NCBI RefSeq assembly: GCF_009389715.1
Contig: NC_052399.1
Coordinates: 25,863,146 to 25,927,145 of the forward strand
Reading direction: 5' to 3'
Length of the DNA: 64,000 nucleotides
Source: Phoenix dactylifera
Taxonomy: Eukaryota; Streptophyta; Magnoliopsida; Arecales; Arecaceae
The notes under the pieces were generated by a model. It did no database searches. It was not told the origin of the DNA and saw only the letters and a program-made list of their open reading frames with translations. Each line of letters begins with the position of its first letter. Position 1 is the stretch's first letter. Positions 13,177 to 26,100 of this stretch are shown here, in pieces. The position numbers and the translations under genes were made by a program.

Positions 13177-13182
13177 AATAAA
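13177..13182 (+). terminator. Candidate polyadenylation signal for ASB
   Basis: AATAAA lies about 180 bp after the ASB stop codon, in a plausible 3' UTR. Plant poly(A) signals are loose, so this is a candidate by sequence match and position only. Confidence 0.4.
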
Positions 13183-13609
13183 CAAAAAGGCTTGGATGGC
13201 ATTTATATTGATACTCATTTTGCTTCAATTACTTCTTTTATTTTCCCCCTTAAGTTCCTGTTCTTGAAGTAATGGTGTCTTGATCCTAGAATATTGTTCT
13301 ATATGATGGTACACTAACCATGCAGGACTGCTGTTTGGATGGCCAAAATTTTATCAGAATCTGGCATCATATATTCTTGTGAAGATACAATGGTGGCCAT
13401 TGGTTGCATTGTCTCTAACTTTCAGAGAAGTCTCCCTCACCCCACATCCAAAGCACCCCAACTCCCTTTCTTTTGATGTCGAGGCACAATCAGGGTTCCC
13501 TTCAAACTTGTCCCTTTAACACCAATCAGAGGGCGCACATTTTTCCACGCTTGACCAATACAGAATTTTGCCACTTTGCACTTATGGAACATATCCCCAT
13601 GATCATCGA

Positions 13610-13736
13610 ACTTTTTAGCTTTTCTATTTGATGCAGAACACTTATAGACATATATTATCGAGTGCAATACTTTTTGTTTAAATTTTTCTCTTGATCAGCA
13701 GCCAATTGGAATGTCTTTTAATTTTTCCATTTGATG
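13610..13736 (+). repeat. Left copy of a local repeat split by an LTR insertion
   Basis: The words CTATTTGATGCAGAACACTT, GAGTGCAATACTTTTTG and CTTGATCAGCAGCCAAT recur, diverged, at 15573-15715 and 15740-15912 as ATTTGATGTGGAACACCCAT, GAGATGCAATCATTTTTCC and CTTGGACAGCAGTCAATGAG. This is a family of roughly 150-bp local copies. The solo LTR at 13737 sits directly against this left copy. Confidence 0.55.
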
Positions 13737-15545
13737 TGTGACGCCTAGCCTCATTGGGCCGGCCTGTTGGCCTAACCTAGCATCCAAACATAGCCCGAAG
13801 GGCTGTCCGAACCAAAACCAGGGCAGAGTCTTGGTTGAGCATGGCTCGGACTCTGACTAGAAAACCTTAGTCTTCGTTTCATATAAGCTCCTCCCCATCT
13901 TCCTAATCCTTTCCCCACCAGAAAGCCAGCCTCAATCGGAGCTTAGTCACAAGATTTCTCTTTGAATCTTTAACAATCATCGACCGTGTCAGCGCCGCAG
14001 CCGTGGGCCACCGTCGCTGGAAGCTAAGTAAGTACTCAACATCTTTAGATCGACCTTTTTCTTCCTTTTCTATGACCCTTGAAAGTCCAATTCCGGCCGG
14101 TGGTCGCTGGAATTCGGTGGAGAAGGGGCAAAGCCCTAGTGTCCCCATTTTTAAAAAGCAAGCCCTTTTTTCTTCCAATTTCGGTAGGTTCCACCCCCAA
14201 TTCTTATCATTGAGGCTTTCCTCCATTCCTCCGTAGTGGCCTGTAGCCTTGGCTGGATTTCTGGCCGTTGAGACACTTCGATTCCATGATTTAAGGAGTT
14301 GAAACCCCTATTTCTGATGGTTTAGGCACCGTCGACCACTTGATGACTGGCCTTGGGCCCTGACCCAGGCTCCACTTGCAGCCACCTCTTTTCCTTCCTC
14401 TTTCTTGGTTAGAGAGAGAAGCTTGTTATTTCTCTTTCCTCTCTCTTTCTTCTCTCTTCTCCATCTTTTCTCTTTCTTGATTCTCTCTATACTGGACTTT
14501 CTCTCTCTATTCTCTTTAGAGATGATAGACCTAGTAAGATCTCTTTGTGATTCGGGGCCATGATCTATGTTTGACAAGCAACACGCCAACCGCATCTTGA
14601 CCCTACCTAGACACTATTAGATTTGGTTACCTCCGAACCATTTGTATCCTAGTTTGAATATGTTGAGATGAGTTTTGCCTTAATTAGACCAACCGGAGTG
14701 TTGGGCACTCCCGCTTAGTCAACTCTACGAGGGTATTAAAATTAGAATTTTTATTTTTGTAATGATCATGATAAATTCTGATAATTTTTAAATACTAGAA
14801 TATTAGGACTTTTGAAATTGATTGGACTGACATTTTGGATTCACTCACCAGTAGAAGTTATTGTTGGCATATCGACACTCTCTCAATGGCAGTTATACGT
14901 TGGCATATTGACATCTTGTCAGTGGGGGTTATACGTTGGCATATTGATACCCTGCTAGTGGGGGTTATATGTTGGCACTTTGATGCGCTCATATTTCTGG
15001 CCCAGCCATAGGGTATAGATATGGTTGTAGTTCATGGCCGTCGAGATGAATTCGATGATTTGAAAGATAATTGATTTATAAAACAAAATTTGAAATTTGA
15101 TGTGACTGAATAGCGTATCGATTTGATTTTGAATTGATGTATTTTTTATGCTTAACTTTAGTATATTATTATTATTTTATTGCATAATTTATCTAACTGA
15201 AGTATTTATTGCTTAATAGGTTGTACAAATCATTATACGATTTCTTACTATTTTTATAGATCCAAAGAATTAGCTTAACTTGGAGATTTATCATAGAAGA
15301 GCAATTAGAGATAAAATTTTAGCATCTTTATTTAGACTAGATTTTATTTTAGAGTTGATGCAAAATTGTAGAATATTATTAGTTTCATAGAATTTTTAAT
15401 TTTGCTATTAATTAGAATTTGAATATTATTATTTAAATTATTTTTGTTGTCTGATTTTGATATTACGATGAGATGCCTTACATACTCATGAGAAGAATTC
15501 CTTATAAGTGTGCGGCGGTTGCTGCGACCCCTGGCTCGTGATCTT
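13737..15545. mobile_element. Probable solo LTR (about 1.8 kb) of a Ty3/gypsy-like element
   Basis: It begins TGTGACGCC, a start shared by many Ty3/gypsy LTRs, and appears to end near GGCTCGTGAT at about 15545, which could be a decayed CGTGACA-type end. It contains no pol coding, only leader-like sequence with CATATAAGCTCC near 13880 as a TATA-like element, polypyrimidine tracts and a 36-bp tandem array. Both flanks belong to one local repeat family, which fits an insertion. I could not find a clean target-site duplication, so the right boundary is approximate. The region 13903-14236 shows small open frames with no recognisable domain. Confidence 0.55.
14863..14990 (+). repeat. 36-bp tandem repeat, about 3.5 units
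   Basis: Units begin at 14863, 14899, 14935 and 14971 (partial), each starting GTTGGCA. They read GTTGGCATATTGACATCTTG followed by TCAGTGGGGGTTATAC with a few substitutions. The exact 36-bp register shows head-to-tail duplication within the presumed LTR. Confidence 0.9.
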
Positions 15546-15572
15546 AGGTCAAGTGCATAATACTCATTATCA

Positions 15573-15912
15573 GAAACAATCCTTTTTTGTGGGTGTTTTT
15601 TTCTATTCGGACAACATCCAATAAGATTGTCAATTAATTTATCTATGGAAGTGGGAAATCATGTGACTACCAAAAGAGGAGTCTACCATATAAGATGCAA
15701 TCCTTTCTTAGGCAACATCTAATAAGTTTGTTTGTTTTTTTTTTATATAGTTTTTGCATTTGATGTGGAACACCCATCCACTCACATTATGAGATGCAAT
15801 CATTTTTCCTTTTTTTTTTTTTTTTATCTTGGACAGCAGTCAATGAGAGTGTCAATTAATTTATCCATGGAAGTGGGAATGCATAAGACCACCCAAGGGG
15901 AAGTCCAAGATG
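15573..15912 (+). repeat. Two diverged copies of a local repeat
   Basis: Copies at about 15573-15715 and 15740-15912 share GTCAATTAATTTATC-ATGGAAGTGGGAA followed by GACYACC and an AGTC segment, and the GATGCAATC word. A third diverged copy is at 13610-13736. No coding capacity is seen. Confidence 0.65.
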
Positions 15913-17376
15913 TCACGCACTGAAATGAAAGCATCACGTGCAGCTGCATGTGCGACATGGATTCTTATATTGTCGCTCTTTCCGTGCTAACCAACCCCTT
16001 TGACCTGATGTCCTACCTATTCTTTGATGTGCTATTCTTCCGGCCACCAGTTTTTCTTGCTGTCGCCATTCAATGACATGACCCTTCAAACGTAGATAAT
16101 GAGCTAAGAAAGTAGCAACATATATATATTTCCATGCCGGATGACAAGATCTAGTTGGCTCACTTTTGTCCAAGATTTTGAAAATAATTGGAGAACTTGT
16201 TGCCTGGGTTATTTAAGCAACAACTAGGAATTGCTCCTTTGCAATTTTAGAAGAAATTTTATATTTGAATGCACATTAATTCAATATGATTATATGGCCT
16301 CCTTGTTGCCCTAACTTCGCATGGGGCCATTTCGGATATGATAAATTTTATTGTAACCTAGTTTTGATTGTGAAATTGCGGTAGGTTTTGGAAGGTCGAA
16401 ATTAACATATCCAGACCTTTACCGATTAGAATTCGATGAACTCCTTACCTTTGAATGGACATGAAAGCTGCTTCTAAAGAGCATTATCAGGCTAATAATG
16501 GCGGAGTTAGTATAGATTAGTACGAAGGAATCACTCCTGCTTCTTAATGCTTATATTTTATACTGTATGCACCACATGGCCATGCACCATGCATGCCAAT
16601 CGGATCATCTTAGTTATATAAAACTATTCATCATACGCTCTTCTCAATGATTGGTCTATAGAAATGAAACGGACCGCTTGGTGCAGTGCACGGCCACATT
16701 GGTGCACGTAGTTCAAGATATTATTTGTCCTCCAACAGCTTTTGTAACCCTTAAATCTCCATTTGACCTGTCTCTCCGTGCAAGCAGACAGCTGTGTCAT
16801 CATCTTTCACCTTGAGAAAGAAGGGATGCATTCATATTTACTGCATCATTCGACCAACTTGTTTCCTGAGTGATGGCTACGACCCTAAACAACAAAACAA
16901 ACCTTACCATGGCTCTATGACTTCCAAGCGTGCTCCATGAGAAGGCATGGCCTACAAATTGCACTCACAAACAAAAGAGAGCAAAGAGAAATGACCCCCA
17001 CTTGCATGTTCCATGAGTAAAAGTATGGCCTGCAAGCAACACCAAAGTAACAAAAGCTAACAGGAGAAAAGTCCACAACCTTTTAAATTATTCACTGCTT
17101 TGATGTCCTCCTATATTTATCTCAGATGGATGGGCTTTGAATAATAACGTTAGCATGTGAGAAGGGGACAAGTACAAGAAGCCAAAAGCGAGAAAGACAA
17201 TGGCACCAAGACACAAATAGCCTCCTCCGACATGCATCAATTGTAGCCCAATAATACACCCCCAATGCACATGTATGTGGTCTGAAGCTTCACTACCGAA
17301 ATCTAACAACCTCTAATAATTCTTCCACTGCACATCAAGAATAACGTTACACCCGGAAAAAGGTAACCAAATACAT
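15913..17376. other. Intergenic, nothing recognised
   Basis: The short open frames here show no domain similarity. The part nearest 17376 probably includes the 3' UTR of the XTH gene on the - strand. Confidence 0.5.
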
Positions 17377-20232
17377 TCAAAAACTAGCATCAGCTAGCCC
17401 CACTGGGCTCGGGCGGCGGTGGCTCCTACCATGGTGGTGGTGGTGGTTCCCGAACTTCGCACCATCCGCCCCATAAGAACGCCGGGCTTCCCGGTCAATG
17501 TTGCACTCCGGTGGAGGATTAGGGTATCGATTCCGATCGTAGCAATAGAAATAGGTCACATGTTTCCTCCTGAAACTCTCCATTTGTGCCCTTTGCTCTG
17601 ATGACATTGTAGCTGAGTCATAGCGAGCTGCGGCGCGCCCTTCGCAAGCCGATGAATGGTCCATGGGGTTCACGGCGCAGCCATTGAGGATGAGATCGGC
17701 AAATTCAGCAATGTAAGGAGCATATCTGTAGTTGACCTTGTAGCGGCCGCCGGAGGTGGCCCAATTGGAGCCATCCCATATGGTGGCATAGAGGGACATG
17801 GGCTTGGAGGGGAACTGCCCTCCCATGGATTCAGTCCTCACTATCTCTCTAATTGGAACGCTATCAATATAAAATCTGCAAAACAAACATAAGTTAGACA
17901 AGATCATATGTGAAAATGGAATGTTTTGAATCTTAGAATCTAACATTGCTTGTAGGAGAGACGGGTTCTATAAATCATATGAAAATCTTAAAAAAGTCGT
18001 GAAAACGTGCTAAAATAGATTTATGTTTAAGGGAAACAAAAGGGTGTGAGGAATGAGTTTAGGTGTTCATCATTCTGCACTTAATTACCACTTTTTCAGA
18101 AAGTAACATAGCTTTTGTTTCTTGCTGTCAAAGAAGGTAACCTGGTTTAAATCATAAAAAAAAAATAATTTATGAAGGCGGAAATGTGCTTGAGCTTACA
18201 AAATGTTCTGAGGTTTTCTTTTAATGAAGGAATTCTTTGAAACTTAGAATCTAAGTTTATAAGAATAGGATATGTTACAGGTTCCTATCATTTAATTTTA
18301 GATTTACATCACAAAAGAGGTGGCGAATGAGACTGGTCTCTTTATTCTGCACCTAAGTACCTCTGTTTGGAAAGAAAACTTGATTTAGATCGATAAAATA
18401 TCGCCCCACCAAAGCTAGATATGTAGATAAAAGTTAGCAATAAATATTCCAAAATTTTCAAGGAAAAGCAGGAACTTTTTTAATATAAAAATAATAAAAG
18501 TTTTAATCCCTTTTTCATTTCTAGTTTGAACCTCTAATTTAGTATTGAAGAGATTCATTGTGTCTCCAGCATAAGCAAGTATGATTAAAAGTCGAAAAAA
18601 GAATATTAAAAGTTAAACAAAAGAAACTATACCAAAAGAGAACATTTACCCTATCACTCCAAACTATTTCACATTTCCAACCTTCAATAAAAGCAAATAG
18701 ATAAAGAAGGAAAAACACATAGAACACCCAAAAGTAAACAAAGAACAAAAGAGACAAGAAATGCAGAACATTAGTTTTTTTTTAAAAAAAAAATGAAAAG
18801 GAATAGAGCAAACAAAAAAAAAAATTCCATTTTGAAGCATTTTGTCCTCTTGGTATAGTCTCTAATAATCCTGCATAATCTTACATAATCCGATCATGGC
18901 TCCATAGGATGGAGTACTGATGGAAATCATCTGTGGGGTCGAACCAGAGGTCGTATCTCTCTTCCCTTCCAATGGCAGTGCTCCCATTCCCATAGACATT
19001 GGTCTGGACTCTCCACTCCCTCCCTCTTATGTTCCCCAAGAACTCAAAGTCCAATTCATCATGGGTCTTCTCAAATACATCACCATTCGACATCTACATC
19101 AATGGGAAAAAAAATAATAGTAGCAATTTAGTGCCTGTATATAGAGATGAGAGCAATGTGAACAGGAAAAAAGATGGGGAAGAAAAAAAATTTAAATGGG
19201 CTTTGTGTAGATTGTTTTCAAATGAAAGAAATTGAGAATGCCATGGAAATCCATAGCAAATAAAAGACTGGAAACATAGGAATAAAGAGAAAGCTAAGGA
19301 AAACAAAATCACTCTTCAGATTAATGCTTGCAGGAAAAAAAAGAGAAACCCATTCTGATTCTTAAGTTATGAACTATGATAACACAAACTGATTTACCAA
19401 AAACTATGAAGAATGGTTACATAAATCTCAAAAAGGTTAGTAGGAAACTTAACAAATGAATACATTAAAGCACAAGCTTTTTTTCTTTTCTAGACCAAAA
19501 GAAAATCAAGAATGTGACAAACATTCTGTAATGAATGGAAGATTGGGAAGAGAGGAAGAAAGAGGAAAAAAAATCAAATACTCATGTTTAGATTACTGCA
19601 TACAATGGATTGAAAGGGGACAAAAATTCCATTTTGATGCAAAACTTAAGGCCTTTGGTATCAATAACAAACAGAGATGACCAAATCGAAGGCCTACCAT
19701 CACAAATGAATGAAATTGACAAAAAAAAAGAAAATACAAAAACCTCTTTGTCCATTAGATGTTTAGAAAGGCAAAGGACCTCAAAATAATTAAAAACAAA
19801 CCAGAGCAAGGCAAGGAGAAGAAACGAACATAGAACGCGACGACGACGCCGGCGGCGTAATCCGAGGGAAGCTTAATGGAAGCGCTGAAGAATCCATGGA
19901 GGTAGAGATCCTGGGAAGCAAATCCAGCACCTAAGAATCCAACGCATTCGATTAGAAACATAGCAAGTAGCCAGAGAAGCCTTAGAAGAGGAGACAGAGA
20001 GAGAGAGATAGAGAGAGAGAGAGGGACCTGTTCTCTCGTCAAGGGCGATGTGAACGGTCTTCCCATGGCGGAGGAGCATGAGGTTGCTGTCACCGAAGGT
20101 CTGGGTGTACCCCTCCTCAAAGGACACAGTTGAAGAGCTCTCTATTACACTAGTAGTAGCAGAGGAGGAGAAGAGAAACAGAGGAGAGGCAATGAAGAAG
20201 AAGAGAACCAAAGGAGCCAAAGAGCCCATCAT
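17377..20232 (-). CDS. Xyloglucan endotransglucosylase/hydrolase (GH16, XTH27/28/30-like)
   Basis: A secreted cell-wall enzyme that cuts xyloglucan and rejoins it to another chain (or to water). Exons in transcript order are 20232-20028, 19930-19830, 19093-18885 and 17875-17377. All introns are GT-AG and the frame is continuous over 337 codons plus TGA, the usual length for this subgroup. Residues 1 to about 25 form a signal peptide. The GH16 active site [11 protein letters not shown] sits at residues 113-123, with nucleophile Glu115 and acid/base Glu119. A possible N-glycosylation site is Asn138 in NGST. The XTH C-terminal domain has cysteines in GCAVNP, ACEG, YCYD and ECNID. Two adjacent ATG codons open the frame; the upstream one is used here. 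The tail after the last cysteine contains five consecutive His in a basic context, which is unusual. Similarity of [20 protein letters not shown] points to the group III XTH27/28/30 branch; the exact paralogue is not determined. Confidence 0.95.
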
Positions 20233-20489
20233 CTCTCTCTATATCTATATATCTCTCTCTTCTTTGTTATATCTCTCTGAAGCTCTGCAGCAATGGACTC
20301 CGCGTCCGTCTCCTGTTTATAGTTCAAAGAATAAGAAAAAGGAGGCTGCTTTCTTTCTCCCTCGCTCTCCCACTCCTCCTCTCTGTTTTCTTGAGAGAGG
20401 AGGAAAGAAACGTCTCGGGGGAAAGGGCAGCAGAGGCTACTTTTTATTTGGCAAAGAAAGAGCTTCGGATGCTTGAGAGAGGTGGGAAT

Positions 20490-20498
20490 TTTTATATA
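20490..20498 (-). promoter_or_regulatory. TATA box candidate of the XTH gene
   Basis: On the - strand the sequence reads TATATAAAA about 260 bases upstream of the start codon. The intervening leader is rich in CT/GA dinucleotides (20234-20275). The position implies a 5' UTR of roughly 230 bases. It is supported by motif and spacing only. Confidence 0.5.
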
Positions 20499-20499
20499 T

Positions 20500-22714
20500 T
20501 TTTGTTGGCTTCTGTGTATTAGAATATTTATTAACAAGTTGAAGTGGTGATTTTGGAGTGATATGTTATGGGAAAAAATTTTCTACTTAAATTTGGTGAA
20601 GATTTTGAGGAATAAATAAATGGGGGAATATATTATGATTTGAAGGGGAGAAAGGGTGGCATTGGAAGGAGTGCTGACGAGGGCACCGCCCCTTCCAAAG
20701 CATTGGGTTGATATTCCTTGGTTCACAAAGATACCCTTTACTAATTATTTCTTCTTTTTTTTTGATATTTTAGCATTGTGATTCTCACAAGGATGCATGA
20801 TTTCCTATTCTATGAACTAATTTGTAGTGTTAACTAAAGAAAAGGCAGACAAACTATAAAATATATACTACTTGCAGTCAGCTAGCTTCTTGATAGAAAC
20901 CAAAAATTCTTTACAAAATAGCAAGTTGTGTGATATGCATCAGTTCTCAATTGCTAATAGTCATCAGCTAGCTATGTTCTTAGGAGGAAGAAACATGTAC
21001 TAATTGTAATTCAATCTCTTATCAAATATTTCAATTGTATTTTTCTTTTATTTTTTTTAAAAAAATCATGACCTTTCAAAGTAAGGTGTGCATTAATTGA
21101 ATATCACTTGGTTATTTTTTTCCTTCTTTTGTGAAACTGAAGTAGGAGGAAACCTAGTCAAAAATCAAGTGAAGGCATGCTATGTTCCTTTTTTTATTTT
21201 TTTATTTTATTCTCCTCTGGAATTGGCTTAATTTAAAAATACAATGATTGTATGATGAAGCAACTTCAATGTACACTATTATTCCTAATGTCTATCCTAC
21301 ATGTTTTGGCTTTTAGAATGCATTAAATTTATAAACATATAACCCACAAATGCTTCAGCTTAGGACAAATGAATGGCAATACATCCTTCTTAATAAATAA
21401 AAAATTACAAATCATTTAAGCAAATCTCTATTTTTATTATATTAGTTTAGTATAAACAAAATGCCATGTTTTCATTTAGTTAGGAAAGCATTCGCAAACT
21501 TTCATTTGAGCTATAACACATCTAGTCAATTTCAACTTAAATTGTTTCCCATTAAATATCTAAAAATCTTCATCGGCTAAATTATTTATTAGATTCACAA
21601 ATTTCATTTTTTTAGAATATTATCTTAAAATCAGGACCACATCTATCTAATTATAAAATGTATATATATTGGTTTCTATGATTGCTAAGTTAATTTTTCT
21701 CAAAATGATGCTATTTAACCTTTCATCAAATAAATGATGGCCCTACTAGACCTATTGAAAAGAAATTATATGACCAGCAATAACATTTCCATTATCTTTT
21801 ATACTTTTGAAATTGATAAAATATTTATTAGTCCCATATTCCAAATTGTGACAAAGATTATAAAATTTATCCAAGATACCTCCTTGATCATGCTAGGATA
21901 GTTTTTTCTCTATCCTTTAAATATTTATAATCTTTTTTGCATTATTTTCAGATATTTATAATACAGATTTGATGATACCAAAAAAAAAAAAATTATTCCA
22001 ACTTTTAGGATTCACCAACACCTATAGTAGCTGCATTAGTCCATCTCAATTTTTTTTACAAGCAAAGCCTTCGAACATTATAGAAAATATTTTGATCAAC
22101 TGGTTGCAAATAATATATTTAGTATTATCTTTAATTGAGGATAAAGCATGTCAGATGAGTATTATTTTGTTATGTAGCTCACTTAATCATGCTAGTTCAA
22201 CTGTTTAAATAGACAAGCTTAATATTAAAATTAAATTTTTTAATTAATTATTTTAAAATGACTCATGTGGTTATCTTAGGCATTTTACGTCAGTCTCTCT
22301 CCTCGTAATTAATGAAAAGTTCCAGGGCAGTTAATTGGAAGACCAGCGTGCCCACGCCAACCGCGATCACGGGAGCCGAAAGATTTAATCGGCGCGCGGG
22401 CAGCTCCACGCGGGCCCAGCTGAGCTGCCCGCGGCCCGAAAGGATCGCCAATTAATCGCCAATCCGCCCTCCTATTTATTAAACCCACGAGATTAAACTT
22501 GGTTAAATTATTGATTATTATATATTATTTTAAAAAAAGAAGACGGACCAAAGGCTGCCACGCGGCCCAGAGAGCTGATGTGGATCTTTCTAAATACACG
22601 TCAGAACCATCCGTTGGGCTCCGAAGTCCATGGATCCGCTGTTAAGCTCTGAACAACAACTATGTTGTGGGTTCGAGCGGTATCTTTCGCACAATAGAAT
22701 GACCGATCAGGGCG
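20500..22714. other. AT-rich intergenic region with a GC-rich inverted repeat
   Basis: No coding similarity is seen. The one contrast is a GC-rich block at about 22320-22450 holding an inverted repeat, GCGGGCAGCT at 22396-22405 and AGCTGCCCGC at 22423-22432, separated by 17 bases and extending one more pair on the outside. It could form a hairpin. No gene is apparent beside it. Confidence 0.6.
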
Positions 22715-22981
22715 AGTGTGCTGGGCAGGGACCACCCCTACTCCTGGATATTTGGTTAATAATTAGAAACGGGATGGCATTGCAGGCCTAGCATATTTTT
22801 AGAAAAGCCAATGGCGCTGTAGACTGGATGGCCGCGCATGTGGCCAATCACTCTGGCGGCACATTGTGGACCCGAAGAGTTGAGTTGTCTAGAGCATTTC
22901 GTGAAGTATTGTTTTCTAATTTTATTGGATGTATCTATACTCATATAGTCTGTACTCATCCGCTTAAGCAAAAAAAAAAAA
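22715..22981 (+). mobile_element. LINE 3' end fragment with poly(A) tail
   Basis: The translation gives the C-terminal part of the RNase H-like domain of plant L1 elements: FRKANGAVDWMAAHVANHSG near 22800-22860, then FSNFIGCIYTHI. It ends in an A-tract at 22970-22981. It matches the end of the copy at 1088-1928 in order and wording (AVDWMAAHV against AVDLVASYM). It is severely 5'-truncated and I could not delimit a target-site duplication. Confidence 0.75.
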
Positions 22982-23180
22982 TGATCGATTTATTTTCACA
23001 AAATCGACCATTGGATCGTGTCTTACACAAATATCAAAGCACAACCGGGTCCTCGCTGGCTGCGTAGATCTCGAATCGGTAGATCCAACGGTGGATTCGT
23101 GTGATATGCTGAAGAGAGTCTTTGCTGTTCTGAATGGAGTAGTGGATCTACGAATGGGGGCAAAACCACGTAAGGCCAAA
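22982..23180. repeat. Repeat with ATCCAACGGT/ACCATTGGAT inverted words
   Basis: Directly after the LINE tail, CGACCATTGGATCGTG (about 23003) is mirrored by GTAGATCCAACGGTGGAT (about 23079), and GTGGATCTACGAATGG follows. The arrangement resembles the block at 2981-3140 upstream of ASB, which also has a CCGTTGGAT...ATCCAACGG inverted pair. It is probably a dispersed non-coding repeat. Confidence 0.45.
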
Positions 23181-26100
23181 ACGGTGGTAATTAATTGGCC
23201 GTACAATCATCTCAAAGGTCAGATGTTGGGGAGATAAAGAGATAAGATGGTCCAAATCACCATCGTCTGTCCGATCTACATCAGGCGGTGAGAATTTAAC
23301 CGAATAATTATCTATTATTTTTTAATACTTTTATGGAGGGTGGAGGATCGTGGACCCGTGACTCTTTTCCATTGCATGTATAAACGGGACGAAGTTCACG
23401 GGCTCGCTCAGCACCTCGATCCAGCGAAGCTAACGGTGGCTCCGTTAGGTTCCGCCAGGTTCCGTTAAATGGTCCTTTCGAGATTCCCAGAAATGTCGAT
23501 ACGGCTCTCTATGGAACTTCGATTCGAGTGTATACATTCCATGCAGACGTCTCAGACTTTTATCCTGCTCCAGCGAAGGGATTGCAGGAACCAGATACGA
23601 GGAACGAGGGGGGTCACAATGGTGAGGGAAACGAGAAACATGTTTCTAAGATGGTTTGGCGATTGACATTTGGATACCTCCTCCTCCCTTGTAAACCCTT
23701 GAAGAGTGGCATGTTTTCAAAGATACAAAGAAACATGGCATGTTATGTCTTTGTAAATGACAAAGAATCTAGAGATATTCTATACCGAATGCAGCGTATA
23801 GTCGTGCATCTCACCAATCACAACCGCTTGTTTTTATGGACTTATTCATCAGGTGCTCATCTTGGTGCACTATTATGAAAATGAACGACTGTGATTGGCG
23901 GCATGCATGGCCGTGTGGTGCATGCCGTTCTCTCAACGCCTATCTGGTGATACTCTAGCTAACTTGGATGAAAACCAAGGAGAGTCAAAAAGATAATGTC
24001 AATGCATTATAAACTATGCTAGAATAAGATTGAAGATTGAGGCTTCAAAATTCATGCCAGAGATGAACGAGCAACATTGAAGCACCATTGGTAGCCTCTA
24101 GGGTGCCTTAATTGAAGGTCAAGTATAACCATGCGGTAGAATTTGATTCACAAATACTGGAGAGCCAAAATATTTACAATATTAAGATATTATTAATTTC
24201 ACTATTTTACCAAAAAAACATAAATAGGATTTCAAAATGAAACTCTTTGTCCAGCAAGCTTTCCAAAACTATCTAAATCATGTCAATCAGAGATTGGATA
24301 AGAAATTATTGAAGAATTGTCATTACAGCGAAGTTGCAGTTGTTTACCAGAATACCATTTTATAGCCATCAAAGTTAAGATGATTTTTAAAATTTTTAGT
24401 CAAATTTTCTTAGTCATTTCTCCTAGAAATAACTGTTATAGAGACCAAAAATCATTTTAGACTTTCAAAACTATTTTTTATCATTGTCACTTTATTTTCT
24501 CTAGATTAATTTAACCTAACGGATTAGGAAGCTTATAGGTCTGAAAAAACCACTACCTTATATACTACTCTCTTTTTCATCATGGTGAATAAAACTCAAG
24601 TTTCTTATACTCTAAATAGTTTTTTCAATATCTCTATTTATATTTTCCATCTTTTTTCTTACTTTAGTTCATGTTCCATATTTTCAAATTTTATAAGTTG
24701 TTTTTCATTAGTTTAAACCTTTTATCTTTCAAATTAATACTTCATATTATTTTATAAGTTTTCAATGGTCCTACTTCTTAAACATGTAGAATGCCTGTGC
24801 CCATATTCTAGTTCAATTACAAATCTACCATCTACTAAATCTCACTTATCTACCCTAAATTCATTAGATTTCCTCCTCCTACCTTTTGCAGCTCCAACCT
24901 CTGGTCAGTATGGTCGTAATCGTCTAATATAAATTACAATAGATCTTATTGGTTTCAACCATGGCATATATGCTTTGACTTGCGAAATTAAGGCATGCAT
25001 GCCAAGAGTTAGTCTTTGAGATGACATACCCACCCCTTCAGCCATCAAAATATAAACAGCAAAACTAGACACAAAAAGCTCATCTGGTGCTCGATTTAAG
25101 TATCTACCACAACTGTTACATCATACAATATTACTAAACAATTGCTCCCAATAGATTTGTTCAATTGATCAGTAAAATAATGCAACATCTACATGTCCAG
25201 ATGGATCCTTAGCTATTGTTATTTAAACTAGTATTCAGCTGCAGAGACATGTGAAGTTTGAAATATATGTGCCTTCCACAAAACAGCTAAGTTTTTATAC
25301 TGTAAAATTGCCGGAATAGCATACCAGCTCATGATGTAGCATTCTCTGGCACGTAAAGCTCTATTGGATTGTTAACCTTTTATTTATTGATTGATTATTT
25401 TGAGCAAATGCTGAGGTGCTTTAAAGTAGTCTTGGCATTATATTATGTGGTTCCAATGTCAGGGAGTCAAAAATGGAACCCACCCTTTTTGTCCACAGGG
25501 ATTAGCTTAGGTCAAGATAGCTTCTTTTGGAGGAAATGGAGCAAATCATGGCGTAAGCAAAGAAAAATAAGAAAGGATGCCCACTCTTTGTCATGCGTTC
25601 AAAGTTTCCAATATATAAGGTTTTAGAGTGTTTTTTTTGGGGGGTTTGGGTGAGTCTCACAAGTTGCTGGGACCAGCTAGAATGAGGTCAAGAATGTTGC
25701 CCAGATTTGATGAGGATCCACTAAAACCACTGGCTAGATCTACTCTAAGCTTTGTAGAGCATTTCATTTCATTCAGCATTATAAACAAGGTTTTTTCTTT
25801 AATTTAGAAAGAAAAAAAGAAGCTTAGTTTATTCGTTATTGCATGATGAGTCCAAGTAGACCTTAATATTTTAGCCCAGTCTTGCAGTAAGTGATGAGGA
25901 AGAGCTTAGAAGGCTAAACTAAATCCTAGTTTATGGTGCTAGGCTAGCTAGTTGCTTGCTCCCATCCTCTCTGTTGCTGGGCTACATCCTAATAATTCCA
26001 ATAGGTCTCGCAGTTGCGTCCAATTTAAACGAGGAACGTTTACTTGGCTTTTGAACCTATATTCGCATTGAATTAGGTCGAGTATATTCTGGATCATCAA

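Noticed and set aside
22660..22700. GTGGGTTCGAGCGG as a possible tRNA B box
   Set aside because: No matching A box, acceptor stem or cloverleaf could be found around it.
23469..23878. Overlapping open frames as a possible small gene
   Set aside because: No domain, no supported splice structure, and the codon pattern looks random.
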